NCBI GenBank assembly: GCA_947589095.1
Contig: CANQBX010000025.1
Coordinates: 1 to 45,788, forward strand
Origin: an uncultured Lachnospiraceae bacterium
GTDB lineage: Bacteria > Bacillota > Clostridia > Lachnospirales > Lachnospiraceae
Length of the DNA: 45,788 nt
Direction of reading: 5' to 3'
Of the stretch, positions 15,640 through 24,287 are shown piece after piece. Numbering within the stretch: the stretch's first letter is position 1; every line of letters starts with the position of its first letter. The notes beneath the pieces were generated by a model. That model saw nothing but the letters and a program-made list of their open reading frames with translations, was not told where the DNA came from and searched no databases. Position numbers and translations under genes: made by a program.

Positions 15640-15900
15640 TTACTTCAGCCGTTCCTCGATATACGCAGACAGAAGCAGCTCCAGGATCTCGTCCCGCTCG
15701 ACCTTCATAATAAGGCTCCTGGCGCTCTTATGGCTGGTAATGTAGGTTGGATCTCCAGACATGATATATCCTACTATCTGATTGACAGGGTTATATCCTT
15801 TTTCGGTCAGTGCATCATACACCTGCTCCAGAACCTCGCTGACGTCCAGCTGATTCTCCTGTACAGCACGAAAATGTCTCGTATTCTGAATATCGCCCAT
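15640..15900 (-). CDS. IreB/DUF965 family regulatory protein
   Basis: An 86-residue cytoplasmic protein of the UPF0297 family. In Enterococcus, IreB is phosphorylated by the PASTA kinase IreK and lowers cephalosporin resistance. The conserved stretch LDVSEVLEQVYDALTEKGYNPVNQIVGYIMSGDPTYIT is intact; the early Thr of NTRHF matches the region of the phosphorylated threonines. GAGGAC precedes the ATG at 15900. It heads the conserved ireB-ruvX-DUF1292 block and has its own extended -10 upstream. Confidence 0.92.
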   Translation of the reverse strand: MGDIQNTRHFRAVQENQLDVSEVLEQVYDALTEKGYNPVNQIVGYIMSGDPTYITSHKSARSLIMKVERDEILELLLSAYIEERLK

Positions 15901-15933
15901 ATGTCCTCACGTCCTTTACTGTTCATAATTTAT

Positions 15934-15939
15934 TTTATA
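15934..15939 (-). promoter_or_regulatory. Extended -10 element upstream of the IreB homologue
   Basis: TATAAA preceded by TGG on the minus strand, in an AT-rich stretch about 40 bp upstream of the ATG. No -35 close to consensus is found at 17 bp, which is acceptable for an extended -10 promoter. Confidence 0.4.
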
Positions 15940-15991
15940 CCACATTTTGCCATTCGTAAAGGGAAATATTTATAAATTATTTCTGACAACT

Positions 15992-17356
15992 TCATAACGA
16001 TTCAGACAGCAGGACGCCTGTTTCCGCCGCGGGAACCAGCAGCACCAGTTCTTCATTTACCATCCTCTCCATGCGTCCGCGCACGATATGTCCGCGCAGG
16101 CCTTCGTTCCACGGAACGACCGCCTTCACGTACTCGCGGGTATGTCCCACCAGATATTCCGTCACCTCCGCCGTGATCTTCTCCTCCATAAGGATCTCCC
16201 GGACCTCTCCCAGAAACGATCTCCGGTACGCGGCGGACGCCTCCTTATCCAGCTGCAGAAGGCAGGCGCTCCGCTCCTTTTTCACCGCCTCGTCCACCTG
16301 ATCCGGCATTGCGGCCGCGCGGGTGCCTTCCCTGCGGGAATAGGGGAACACATGCAGCTCATAAAAGCCAAGCTGCTTTATAAAGGATACCGTCCGCGCA
16401 AACTCCTCCTCCGTCTCTCCCGGAAATCCGACGATCACATCGGTGGTGATCGCCGGGCGGTCGAAATATTTCCGCAGAAGGCCGCACCCCGCAGCGTATT
16501 CGTCCGTCGTATAGCGGCGGTTCATACGCGCAAGCGTGGCGTCGCAGCCGCTCTGCAGCGACAGATGGAAATGCGGGCAGACGGTCTTAAGCGCCGCCGC
16601 GCGCCGCACGAAATCCTCCGTCACGATCCTGGGCTCCAGAGAACCCAGCCGCAGCCGCGAAAGTCCGTCGATTCCATCAAGCTGTTCCATCAGATCGATC
16701 AGGCCCACCCGCTCCTCCGGCGGCATATCGAGTCCGTAGGAGCTGATATGGATGCCGGTAAGCACGATCTCCCGGTACCCCGCGCCGGCCAGGGTCTTCG
16801 CTTCCTCCAGAATCTCCGACGCGACCCGGCTCCTGACGCGGCCCCTGGCGTAGGGAATGATGCAGTAGCTGCAGAACTGGTTGCAGCCGTCCTGGATCTT
16901 GATAAACGCCCTCGTATGTCCGGCGGAGGTACGGATGGAAAGGGACTCGTATTCGCGGGTCTTCGCGATGTCGAGAACCCGGCAGTCTTCTTCGGCCCCG
17001 CCGGAGGCTTTGGCGGCGAAATATTCCTCCAGGATCCCGGCCAGATCCTTCTTTCGGTTGTTCCCGATGATCACGTCCACGGCGCCGTCGGCCAGCAGCC
17101 TGTCCGCGGCTACCTGCGCATAGCAGCCGGCCGCCGCCACGACCGCGTCCGGGTTGCGCTTCTTCGCCCGGTGGAGCATCTGACGCGATTTTTTATCGGC
17201 GATATTGGTCACAGTGCATGTATTGATCACATAGACGTCGGCCTTCTCCTCGAAGGGCACGATCTCATAGCCCGCCTCCTTAAGGAGCTGTGCCATCGCC
17301 TCCGTCTCATACGCGTTTACCTTACATCCAAGATTATGCAGGGCGGCTTTTCTCAT
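15992..17356 (-). CDS. mtaB: tRNA t6A37 methylthiotransferase MtaB
   Basis: A radical-SAM enzyme that adds the 2-methylthio group to t6A at position 37 of ANN-decoding tRNAs. The N-terminal cluster domain has LGCKVNAYE, NTCTVT and AAGCYAQ with three cysteines for one [4Fe-4S] cluster. The radical-SAM triad is CNQFCSYC in GCNQFCSYCIIPYARG, and a C-terminal TRAM domain follows. The NxxGCKVNxYE opening and 454-residue length fit MtaB (YqeV) better than MiaB or RimO. In Bacillus mtaB follows rsmE in the dnaK cluster; here it is separated from rsmE by thiI and the desulfurase. AAGGAG precedes the ATG. Confidence 0.94.
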   Translation of the reverse strand: MRKAALHNLGCKVNAYETEAMAQLLKEAGYEIVPFEEKADVYVINTCTVTNIADKKSRQMLHRAKKRNPDAVVAAAGCYAQVAADRLLADGAVDVIIGNNRKKDLAGILEEYFAAKASGGAEEDCRVLDIAKTREYESLSIRTSAGHTRAFIKIQDGCNQFCSYCIIPYARGRVRSRVASEILEEAKTLAGAGYREIVLTGIHISSYGLDMPPEERVGLIDLMEQLDGIDGLSRLRLGSLEPRIVTEDFVRRAAALKTVCPHFHLSLQSGCDATLARMNRRYTTDEYAAGCGLLRKYFDRPAITTDVIVGFPGETEEEFARTVSFIKQLGFYELHVFPYSRREGTRAAAMPDQVDEAVKKERSACLLQLDKEASAAYRRSFLGEVREILMEEKITAEVTEYLVGHTREYVKAVVPWNEGLRGHIVRGRMERMVNEELVLLVPAAETGVLLSESL

Positions 17357-17397
17357 CCTGTTCTCCTTGCTTCAGAGGTCTTGCATCTGCCTCACAT

Positions 17398-17425
17398 TTA
17401 ATATACTTTTTACTTTTTCATGCAA
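17398..17425 (-). promoter_or_regulatory. Candidate promoter of mtaB
   Basis: On the minus strand TTGCAT (17420-17425), 16 bp and TATTAA (17398-17403) form a moderate sigma-A match. It lies back to back with the stronger plus-strand promoter of the HPr-like gene a few bases away. Confidence 0.35.
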
Positions 17426-17433
17426 ACTGTCTA

Positions 17434-17462
17434 TTGACTTTTCACCTGCCAGTCGCTACTAT
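17434..17462 (+). promoter_or_regulatory. Promoter of the HPr-like gene
   Basis: TTGACT (17434-17439) and TACTAT (17457-17462) are exactly 17 bp apart, placing the start near 17469 and giving a leader of about 60 nt ahead of the ATG at 17529. Confidence 0.6.
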
Positions 17463-17528
17463 TACGGTAGGCGCCGGAGGGCGCGCATAACCCTGTAAGC
17501 AGCGGATCATCATCAAGGAGGCTTTTGC

Positions 17529-17768
17529 ATGAAAACAGTACGTATTTCGCTCAATTCAATTGATAAAGTTAAGTCATTCGTCAACGATCTGTCCAGATTC
17601 GATGTGGACTTCGATCTGGTATCCGGCCGTTACGTGATCGACGCCAAGTCCATCATGGGTATCTTCAGTCTGGATCTTTCAAAGCCCATCGACCTGAATA
17701 TCCACGCGGAGGCGGAACCGGTCATCAGCGAGATCATGAGCGTTCTGACGCCGTATCTGATCCGATAA
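17529..17768 (+). CDS. HPr-family protein lacking the catalytic histidine
   Basis: A 79-residue protein with the HPr fold. The region AKSIMGIFSLDLS (residues 39-51) matches the KSIMG stretch around regulatory Ser46 of HPr, with Ser41 at the equivalent place. The active-site histidine expected near residue 15 is missing: the loop reads NSIDKVKS. The protein therefore should not carry phosphate for PTS sugar uptake. Bacillus Crh shows the same pattern, no His15 but Ser46 kept, and acts as a CcpA co-repressor; whether HPr kinase recognises this protein is not known. AAGGAGG lies eight bases before the ATG. It is a single-gene unit with its own promoter and terminator. Confidence 0.85.
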   Translation: MKTVRISLNSIDKVKSFVNDLSRFDVDFDLVSGRYVIDAKSIMGIFSLDLSKPIDLNIHAEAEPVISEIMSVLTPYLIR

Positions 17769-17794
17769 TATCTTCTTAATACCCCGTCGGACAC

Positions 17795-17825
17795 AGAACC
17801 TGCCTTGGACAGCAGGTTCTTTTCT
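17795..17825 (+). terminator. Terminator of the HPr-like gene
   Basis: A perfect 9-bp stem AGAACCTGC/GCAGGTTCT with an 8-nt loop is followed by TTTTCT. Confidence 0.8.
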
Positions 17826-17826
17826 A

Positions 17827-17901
17827 TTTCCATGCAGGTAAGGCGCCAGTGACGCCCTGCTTGTTGTATTTCCATGCATGCAGGGTGCCGGCGGCGCTCT
17901 G
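17827..17901 (+). repeat. Two copies of a short GC-rich dispersed element
   Basis: Two adjacent units start with TTTCCATGCA and continue into a GC-rich segment ending in GCCCTGC or GCTCTG (17827-17860 and 17869-17901). The first can fold by GCAG/CTGC and GGCG/CGCC pairing. Related units occur at 24759-24792 and, reversed, at 36051-36119, always just 3' of genes. Confidence 0.5.
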
Positions 17902-17943
17902 TTCGTACTGCGTCCGCACACGAACGCCGGACAGACGGGAGGC

Positions 17944-19128
17944 TCAGACGCAGCGGATCACGTCCCGCGTCGAGACCGCCTTCTCCACCAGTTCCCCGAT
18001 CGTCCCCGAAAGCTTCGCCTCCGACTTTCGGATCGCCTTAAGAACCGGCTTCGTCACCGGATGCTTCGCCACGAAAATGGTGCAGCAGTCTTCATACGGC
18101 AGGATCGACGTCTCGTAGGTTCCGATCCTCTCCGAAATATCCACGATCTCCTGCTTGTCGAAGGCGATCACCGGCCGGAATACCGGCAGGGTGCACACGT
18201 CGTTGGTAGCCGCCAGGGACTGGACCGTCTGGGACGCCACCTGGCCGATGCTCTCTCCGGTGACAAGCGCCAGGCTTCCGGTTTCTCCGGCGATCCGCTC
18301 GGCGATCCGCATCATATACCGCCGCATAATGATCGTCAGCTCCTCATGGGGGCAGGTCTCGTAGATCGCCATCTGGATCTCGGTAAAATTCACTACATGC
18401 AGATCGATGGGGCCGGAATACCGGGATACCAGCTTCGCCAGATCCACCACCTTCTGCTTCGCGCGCTCGCTGGTGTAGGGCGGCGCGTGGAAATAGACCG
18501 CGTCGATCTTCACTCCCCGCTTCGCGACCATATAACCGGCCACCGGGCTGTCGATGCCGCCGGAAAGCAGAAGCAGGGCTTTTCCGTTGGTGCCCACCGG
18601 CATGCCGCCGGGACCGGGGATCATTTCCGAATAGATATTGACCACCGTATTGCGCACCTCGACCCGCAGAAGCACGTCCGGCTCGTGGACATTGACCGAC
18701 ATTTCCGGATACGCGTCAAGAACCGCTTCTCCCAGATCCCGGTTCATCTGCTCCGACGGCACCGGGTAGCGCTTGTCGGCACGGCGGGATACCACCTTGA
18801 AGGTCAGGTGTTTATCAGGGTATACCTGGTCAAGATAATGGATCACCTGCTTTTTAAGCGCCTCGAACTCTCTCTCCTCCGTCTGGAACATCGGACAGAT
18901 CCAGGCGATGCCGAAGACCCTCTTAAGCGCCTCGACCACATCCTCGTAATCATACTCTGTAAGCGCGGCGACATAGATCCGGCCCGCGTCCTTCGTGACG
19001 TCAAATTTGCCGTCCACGCGCTTTAAGGCGTGGCAGATGTGGCTCACCAGAGCGTCTTCAAAGAGGAAGCGGTTCTTCCCCTTCGTTCCGATCTCGGCGT
19101 ATTTTATTAAAAATGACTGATAAAGCAT
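17944..19128 (-). CDS. thiI: tRNA 4-thiouridine synthase ThiI, short form
   Basis: ThiI adenylates U8 of tRNA and inserts sulfur to make 4-thiouridine; it may also serve thiazole synthesis. The protein has a ferredoxin-like and THUMP region (residues 1-165), then the PP-loop SGGIDSPVAGYM and the conserved EDCCTIF cysteine region. It ends at 394 residues without a rhodanese domain, as in Bacillus, where a dedicated desulfurase supplies the sulfur; the gene just upstream here is such a desulfurase. I chose the ATG at 19128 with AAGGAG upstream; the longer frame begins with an unconserved basic tail. Confidence 0.95.
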   Translation of the reverse strand: MLYQSFLIKYAEIGTKGKNRFLFEDALVSHICHALKRVDGKFDVTKDAGRIYVAALTEYDYEDVVEALKRVFGIAWICPMFQTEEREFEALKKQVIHYLDQVYPDKHLTFKVVSRRADKRYPVPSEQMNRDLGEAVLDAYPEMSVNVHEPDVLLRVEVRNTVVNIYSEMIPGPGGMPVGTNGKALLLLSGGIDSPVAGYMVAKRGVKIDAVYFHAPPYTSERAKQKVVDLAKLVSRYSGPIDLHVVNFTEIQMAIYETCPHEELTIIMRRYMMRIAERIAGETGSLALVTGESIGQVASQTVQSLAATNDVCTLPVFRPVIAFDKQEIVDISERIGTYETSILPYEDCCTIFVAKHPVTKPVLKAIRKSEAKLSGTIGELVEKAVSTRDVIRCV

Positions 19129-19260
19129 ATTGTTTTCTCTCCTTACCTGTTGCTCCCCATCATCGCGTCGCTTCCGGTGACCCGGCACTGTACCCGCACG
19201 CCGGCGAGATTTTCACCTGCCTGCCGGTACCGCTGCGGTTTTACAATCAACACGCTGCCT

Positions 19261-20415
19261 TTACTTTCTGGAGAAACGCCTCAGTACCGGCAATATTTCT
19301 TCCAGCTGCCGCGCCGCATAGTCGATTTCCTCTTTCGTATTAAATAAGCCGAAGCTGAACCGCAGGGTAGAATCCAAAAGCTCCTGCCGCACGCCCACGC
19401 CCTTCAGCGTTCCGCTCAGACCCGGATGGTTCGAGGAGCATGCGGATCCGGAGGACACATAGATCCCCTTTTCCTCCAGCGCATGAAGCAACACCTCGCT
19501 CTTTACGCCTTCGAAGCCGGCGCTCACGATCTGGGGCGCGCCTTCGCGGCCCGGAGGATTGTTAAGCGTCACGCCGGGAAGCTGTGAAAGCTTTCTCTCC
19601 GCGTATTCCTTCAGTTCATACAGGTAATCGATCTTCTTCGGATGATCCGTGAACATCTCCTTCACCGCCGCGCCCATACCGGCTATGCCCGGTACATTTT
19701 CCGTTCCGGAACGCAGCCCCTGCTGCTGGCCGCCGCCGTAGATCAGGGGCTTTATCTTCACCCGGCTGTCGATATAAAGGAAACCGACGCCCTTGGGTCC
19801 GTGAAGCTTATGGGCGCTGACGCTTAAGAGATCGATGCCCTGACGCTTCGGCCGGATCTCATATTTGCCGTAGGCCTGGATCGCGTCCGCATGGAACAGC
19901 GTATTGGGATTCTTCCGTCGGATGATCCGGGAGATCTCCTCCACCGGTTCCACCGTGCCCACCTCATTGTTCACATACATGACCGACACCAGGATCGTCT
20001 CCGGCCGGATATTCTCCTCAAGCTGCGCCGGATCGATATGCCCCGCGCGGTCTACCGGCAGATACGTAACCTCGTATCCCTGTTCTTCCAGGAATCCAAG
20101 CGGGTTATAGACCGACGGATGCTCGATATTGCTGCTGATGATATGGTTCCCGGCCCGCTTATTGGCCATGGCCGTTCCGATCAGCGCCATATTATTGGAT
20201 TCGGAGCCGCCGGAGGTGAAAAGGATCTCCTTCTCCTGCACCTTTAAAGACCTGGCGATCACCGCGCGGGCGTCGCGGATATAGTTCTCCGCCTCCATCC
20301 CTTTCGTATGCCTGGCCGAGGGATTGGCGTAATCCTCGGTCATTGTTTTTACCACGATATCCCGCACGCTGTCGAATACCTTCGTAGTGGCGGAATTGTC
20401 AAAATATGCCTGCAT
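19261..20415 (-). CDS. Cysteine desulfurase (NifS/IscS class)
   Basis: A PLP enzyme that takes sulfur from cysteine and passes it on as persulfide. It begins with AYFDNSATTKVF, has the PLP lysine in SVSAHKLHGPKG and the catalytic cysteine in SSGSACSSNHPGLS on a long flexible loop, typical of group I enzymes. The ATG at 20415 (384 residues) follows GGAGG by five bases; an in-frame TTG 12 bases upstream is less likely. Its place directly ahead of thiI mirrors Bacillus nifZ-thiI, so donation to tRNA thiolation is the likely main job. Confidence 0.94.
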   Translation of the reverse strand: MQAYFDNSATTKVFDSVRDIVVKTMTEDYANPSARHTKGMEAENYIRDARAVIARSLKVQEKEILFTSGGSESNNMALIGTAMANKRAGNHIISSNIEHPSVYNPLGFLEEQGYEVTYLPVDRAGHIDPAQLEENIRPETILVSVMYVNNEVGTVEPVEEISRIIRRKNPNTLFHADAIQAYGKYEIRPKRQGIDLLSVSAHKLHGPKGVGFLYIDSRVKIKPLIYGGGQQQGLRSGTENVPGIAGMGAAVKEMFTDHPKKIDYLYELKEYAERKLSQLPGVTLNNPPGREGAPQIVSAGFEGVKSEVLLHALEEKGIYVSSGSACSSNHPGLSGTLKGVGVRQELLDSTLRFSFGLFNTKEEIDYAARQLEEILPVLRRFSRK

Positions 20416-20457
20416 GGAAGCCTCCAAACTATCGTAAATACAAAGAAGCGGAAAGCT

Positions 20458-21225
20458 CTACGTTTCCCGCGCATCCGGGGCAGATTCCGCCTCCAGATGA
20501 TACATGAGGATCGACAGCACGGCCAGCCCCGCGGTCTCCGTCCGCAGAATCCTACGTCCCAGGGAAATGGGCGTAAATCCGGCCCTGCGGGCCGCGTCCA
20601 CCTCGGCTTCCTCAAAGCCGCCTTCCGGACCGATCAGGACGCCCGCGGACATACCGCGCTTCACGCTCTCAACCGCCTGCCGGGCGGACGACATGCCCCT
20701 GACATTCTCGTAGGGAATCATTTTCACGTCAAGATCCGCGGCGTAAGCCAGCGCTTCGCCGAATCCCATCACCGGCGTCACCTCCGGCACCAGCACCCGG
20801 CCCGACTGCTTGGCGGCGCTCTCGGCGACGGCGTTCCACCTCCGGACCCGCGCCTCCTCCTTCTTCGCGTCCAGCTTCACCACGGTCCGGCGGGTGTTTA
20901 CCGGGATCACCCGGCAGACCCCCAGTTCCACCGCCTTCTGGATAATCAGCTCCATCTTGTCGCCTTTCGGAAGACCCTGGAACAGATAAAGTCCCGCGGG
21001 CAGCTCCGTGCTCTCCGCACGGGACAGGATACGAGCCGTCACCTGATCCGGCGCGATCTGTTCGATCCGGCAGAGATAATCCGTATCGGTCCCGTTGCCT
21101 GCCAGAATCTCCTCGCCCGGCTTCATGCGCAGTACATTCCGGATATGGTTCACGTCGGAACCGGTGATCGTGACCGCGGACGCCTCTCCGTCGATCTGTT
21201 CCTGTTTCACAAAGAAATGATACAT
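20458..21225 (-). CDS. rsmE: 16S rRNA m3U1498 methyltransferase RsmE
   Basis: A SPOUT-class methyltransferase that makes 3-methyluridine at position 1498 of 16S rRNA. The 255-residue protein has the N-terminal PUA-like part (HIRNVLRMKPGEEI) and the knot motifs LIGPEGGFEEAEV and LGRRILRTETAGLAVLS. The ATG at 21225 follows AGGG by seven bases; a TTG six bases earlier is possible. It lies downstream of prmA, the same order as in the Bacillus dnaK cluster. Confidence 0.95.
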   Translation of the reverse strand: MYHFFVKQEQIDGEASAVTITGSDVNHIRNVLRMKPGEEILAGNGTDTDYLCRIEQIAPDQVTARILSRAESTELPAGLYLFQGLPKGDKMELIIQKAVELGVCRVIPVNTRRTVVKLDAKKEEARVRRWNAVAESAAKQSGRVLVPEVTPVMGFGEALAYAADLDVKMIPYENVRGMSSARQAVESVKRGMSAGVLIGPEGGFEEAEVDAARRAGFTPISLGRRILRTETAGLAVLSILMYHLEAESAPDARET

Positions 21226-21348
21226 TGCCAAGCCCTGCTCTTTTACCGTTGCTCTGTCTGCCGCTTTGTTGCTCTGTCTGCGCTTCCTGCCGGCCGCCGC
21301 GGACGCGTTCCGTTTTACAGAAGCTGCGCCCGGCCGCCGCAGGCGCGC

Positions 21349-22305
21349 TTACTTTCTCCTGGCGGTGACCGATACCCACTCGCCCTGACGCGTGGTCTCG
21401 ATAATCTCCAGCTCCCCGGCGGCTTCGATCGCTTTCTTCACCGCGTCCTCTTTCATATCGATGATCCCGGAGGTGATAAAGATCCCCCCGTGCTTTAAGT
21501 GCGGCAAAACCTCCGGCGTCAGCCGGATAATCACATCCGCCAGAATATTGGCCACGACGATATCATAACGTTCATAACCTGCCCAGTCCTTGATAACCTT
21601 ATCATCGATCAGGTTACCCCGGACTACGTGAAACTGTTCCCCGCTGATACCGTTGGCCTCCATATTCTCGCTTACGGCCGTGATCGCGTTCTCGTCCAGA
21701 TCCGTGCCGCAGACCTCCCCGGCTCCCAGCTTGAGCGCCGTAATGCCCAGGATCCCGCTGCCGGTGCCGACATCCAGCACCTTCGCTCCCTCCGTCATAT
21801 ATTTGCGGAGCTGACGGATGCAGAGCTGGGTCGTTTCATGCTGTCCGGTACCGAAAGCGGTGCCGGGATCGATCTGGATCAGAAGCTTGTCCTCCCGGCC
21901 TTCCGGGATCTCCTCCCACGTCGGCTTGATCAGGATATCGTCCACCGTAAACGGCTTAAAATACTGCTTCCAGTTATTGATCCAGTCCTTGTCCTCGGTC
22001 TCCGAGATCTCCATGGTCCGCTTTCCCAGATCCACGAACATGGCCAGCTCGTCCAGACCATCCTCCACCGCCTTTAAGATCTCTTTCTCCCGGGAAACGT
22101 CCTCCAGATAGAAGCTGACCTTCGCAACGCCCTCGTCCGGCGGCAGCTCCGGCAGGATATCGATGAACATTCCCTTCGTCTCGCTTTCCGTCAGGGGTAC
22201 ATTGTCCTCGATCTCGATACCCTCGATGCCGATCTCATCATACATGCTGCTGATCAGATCCACCGCTTCCGTGGTGGTGGTCAGCGTATACTTTCTCCAT
22301 TTCAT
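21349..22305 (-). CDS. prmA: Ribosomal protein L11 methyltransferase PrmA
   Basis: PrmA trimethylates lysines and the N-terminus of ribosomal protein L11. The 318-residue protein has the N-terminal substrate domain (MKWRKYTLTTTTEAVDLIS) and the SAM-binding core DPGTAFGTGQHETT, VLDVGTGSGILGITALKLGA and VVANILADVI. GGAGAGG precedes the ATG at 22305. In Bacillus it follows dnaJ directly; here about 4 kb carrying the ATPase, the wall-binding protein and proC lie between. Confidence 0.96.
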   Translation of the reverse strand: MKWRKYTLTTTTEAVDLISSMYDEIGIEGIEIEDNVPLTESETKGMFIDILPELPPDEGVAKVSFYLEDVSREKEILKAVEDGLDELAMFVDLGKRTMEISETEDKDWINNWKQYFKPFTVDDILIKPTWEEIPEGREDKLLIQIDPGTAFGTGQHETTQLCIRQLRKYMTEGAKVLDVGTGSGILGITALKLGAGEVCGTDLDENAITAVSENMEANGISGEQFHVVRGNLIDDKVIKDWAGYERYDIVVANILADVIIRLTPEVLPHLKHGGIFITSGIIDMKEDAVKKAIEAAGELEIIETTRQGEWVSVTARRK

Positions 22306-22344
22306 AAATGCCTCTCCATTCCGATGCCGCGCTGTTTTCGCGCA

Positions 22345-24204
22345 TTACAGTCCGCACAGATAATCCTCCGGCCTGCAGAAGGTAACGCCCTCGGCCGACT
22401 GGGACTGCGGATCGTCGCAGAGAATGAATCTCTGACGGATGGTTCCGAACCGTTTCTCGATCTGATTGTATTTGTCGGCGTCGGCCAGACGGCGGTACTG
22501 CTCCGGCGCCATCCGTCCGCCGCTGCGCAGCTCGCAGATAAAGCAGTCGTTCTCCGCCGGGTCGTAGACCACCATGCCGAACACGCCGGCGTTGATCTGC
22601 AGCTTGTACACCTGATGGCGTCCTCCGGCGGCCTTCTCGGTCTCCAGCAAGATAATATCCTCCAGCATCCTGGCCCGCACATCCGCCATCACCTTTTCCG
22701 CCAGGTCGCGCTTATTGAGTTCGCTCATTCCCATGAACTTCTCCGTCCCCATCAGGTCCTCCAGAAGACTCCTGATCTGGCAGTAGCGGATGCCCGGCTG
22801 TGTAAAGATCACCCGCTCGATGGGTTCGCTGCCCGGCTGCGGCATCTCCGCGGGGCACTCCACGACCATATCCATCTCCACCAGCGCCTGCTTTACCTCG
22901 GACACATGGGCCCGGGTAACGCCGGCCGCCTGCTCCTCGCGGGCGCGGTCGTTCTTTAAGTTCCACGCTGCCAGGCGGAGATTCTGGTACATCGGATTCT
23001 TCGACAGGATCAGAAGCAGGAAATTCAGGTTCATGCTGACCATGACCCGATCCACGACCTCCATCAGATCGCCGCTGCCCTGAAGCTCGCGAAGCGCCCG
23101 AAACTGGCTTAAATCCTTGCTCCCCACCAGGGAACGCTCGATATTGCGGCAGATGGCGCTGGCAATGTATTCCTTCATGGAAGCGCCGTCGCGGAAGGTC
23201 GCGCTGGCCGTATTGAGGCCCTCCGGCGCCGGTTCTCCGGCGCGCAGCGTACCGCCGTAACGGATATATTCATCCACATCATCGATACCGAGAAGCTGCC
23301 TGTGCTCCCGGAACGGAATGAATGTGGTGCTGATCGTAACCGCCCGGTCATAAAGCTCCTGCCGCAGCGCCAGGCAGAAGGCCAGGGAATCGGTTCCCGT
23401 CAGAACCACCCGCAGCCCCTGGGCCGCGTGAACATCCGAAAGCAGGGCCGCGTCGTCAATGAAGTCGCTCATCAGCGTAACCTCATCAATAAACACATAA
23501 CGGTACCCCATGTCATAGAGCAGTCCCAGATCCCGATTCAGCTTCTCCATATTGTCGGCGGCGGTAACCTTGATATACGCCGCCCTGGCCGCCTGCTCCG
23601 GCGTCAGGTCCCGGATCGCCTGGCGGATCATCGTGGTCTTGCCGGTCCGTCTCAGGCCGGTGATCAGACACACCCTGCCGTCATTCCCGATACGTCCCTC
23701 CAGGTAATCCCGAAGCGTTCCGTGGCAGAGCCTCCTCTTTTCGTCCGTCAGTCCCCCTGTCAGCCCTTCCAGGGCTTCCCCTATGACGACGTTCGTGCGG
23801 AATTTCTGTCCCTGATACCTGCCGCCGCGATTAAAGCCGGCGCGGCTCTTCGCGGCGCCTTTCGCGGCAGCCTGGCGGGCCTTCAGCTCCTTTAACTGTT
23901 TCTGCAGCCCGCGGCGCTTTTCGATTCCCTCCTCCAGAGGTTCCAGCTGGCCATCCTTGATATACTGGCTCTTGATCTTACCATTCTCCGTCCACTGCCG
24001 GTAGAAGCGCAACTTCCCGTGGATCATCTTTCTGGAAATGTAACCTACCGGCAGCCCGGCGATCTGCTTCTCCAGCTCCGCGATAACCTCTTCGTCTGTT
24101 TTCCCCTCCGCCGTCATGCCGTCCGGCTCCGGACCGGTTCCGGATCCCATTCCCTCCGCTCCGGCAGCGACGGCTTCATTATCCGCTGTATTCCACACAT
24201 CCAT
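22345..24204 (-). CDS. AAA ATPase with DNA/RNA-binding-like N-terminus and decayed nuclease-like C-terminus
   Basis: The 619-residue protein has three parts. Residues 1-45 are acidic and low in complexity. Residues 46-112 (GYISRKMIHGKLRFYRQWTENGKIKSQYI and a following basic helix) resemble the small DUF6788-like module seen in transposon-related proteins. Residues 160-330 form an AAA_14-type ATPase with Walker A GLRRTGKT (183-190), Walker B YVFIDE (236-241) and VVLTGTDS. The C-terminus recalls the PD-(D/E)xK-like end of such ATPases, but where relatives read close to EFDMVV and EIKH this one reads VFGMVV (near 543) and ELRSG (558-562), so the catalytic Asp and Lys are gone. The ATG at 24204 has AAAGGAGG. 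It has its own strong promoter and no tie to its neighbours. Function unknown. Confidence 0.75.
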   Translation of the reverse strand: MDVWNTADNEAVAAGAEGMGSGTGPEPDGMTAEGKTDEEVIAELEKQIAGLPVGYISRKMIHGKLRFYRQWTENGKIKSQYIKDGQLEPLEEGIEKRRGLQKQLKELKARQAAAKGAAKSRAGFNRGGRYQGQKFRTNVVIGEALEGLTGGLTDEKRRLCHGTLRDYLEGRIGNDGRVCLITGLRRTGKTTMIRQAIRDLTPEQAARAAYIKVTAADNMEKLNRDLGLLYDMGYRYVFIDEVTLMSDFIDDAALLSDVHAAQGLRVVLTGTDSLAFCLALRQELYDRAVTISTTFIPFREHRQLLGIDDVDEYIRYGGTLRAGEPAPEGLNTASATFRDGASMKEYIASAICRNIERSLVGSKDLSQFRALRELQGSGDLMEVVDRVMVSMNLNFLLLILSKNPMYQNLRLAAWNLKNDRAREEQAAGVTRAHVSEVKQALVEMDMVVECPAEMPQPGSEPIERVIFTQPGIRYCQIRSLLEDLMGTEKFMGMSELNKRDLAEKVMADVRARMLEDIILLETEKAAGGRHQVYKLQINAGVFGMVVYDPAENDCFICELRSGGRMAPEQYRRLADADKYNQIEKRFGTIRQRFILCDDPQSQSAEGVTFCRPEDYLCGL

Positions 24205-24231
24205 AAGAATACCTCCTTTTCTTCTTTCAAC

Positions 24232-24287
24232 ATTGTAACCTAATATAACCTGACTGTCAACTATGTACATCGCCTTTTTGTAACCTG
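24232..24287 (-). promoter_or_regulatory. Consensus promoter with three repeated TGTAACCT-like boxes
   Basis: On the minus strand TTGACA (24255-24260) and TACAAT (24232-24237) stand 17 bp apart, the best promoter in the window. Read on the plus strand, the box TTGTAACCT occurs over the -10, ATATAACCT lies exactly 10 bp further inside the spacer, and TTGTAACCT recurs 35 bp beyond that, upstream of the -35. Direct repeats on one helix face across a promoter are typical of an operator. The binding protein is unknown; the ATPase itself is one candidate. Confidence 0.6.
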
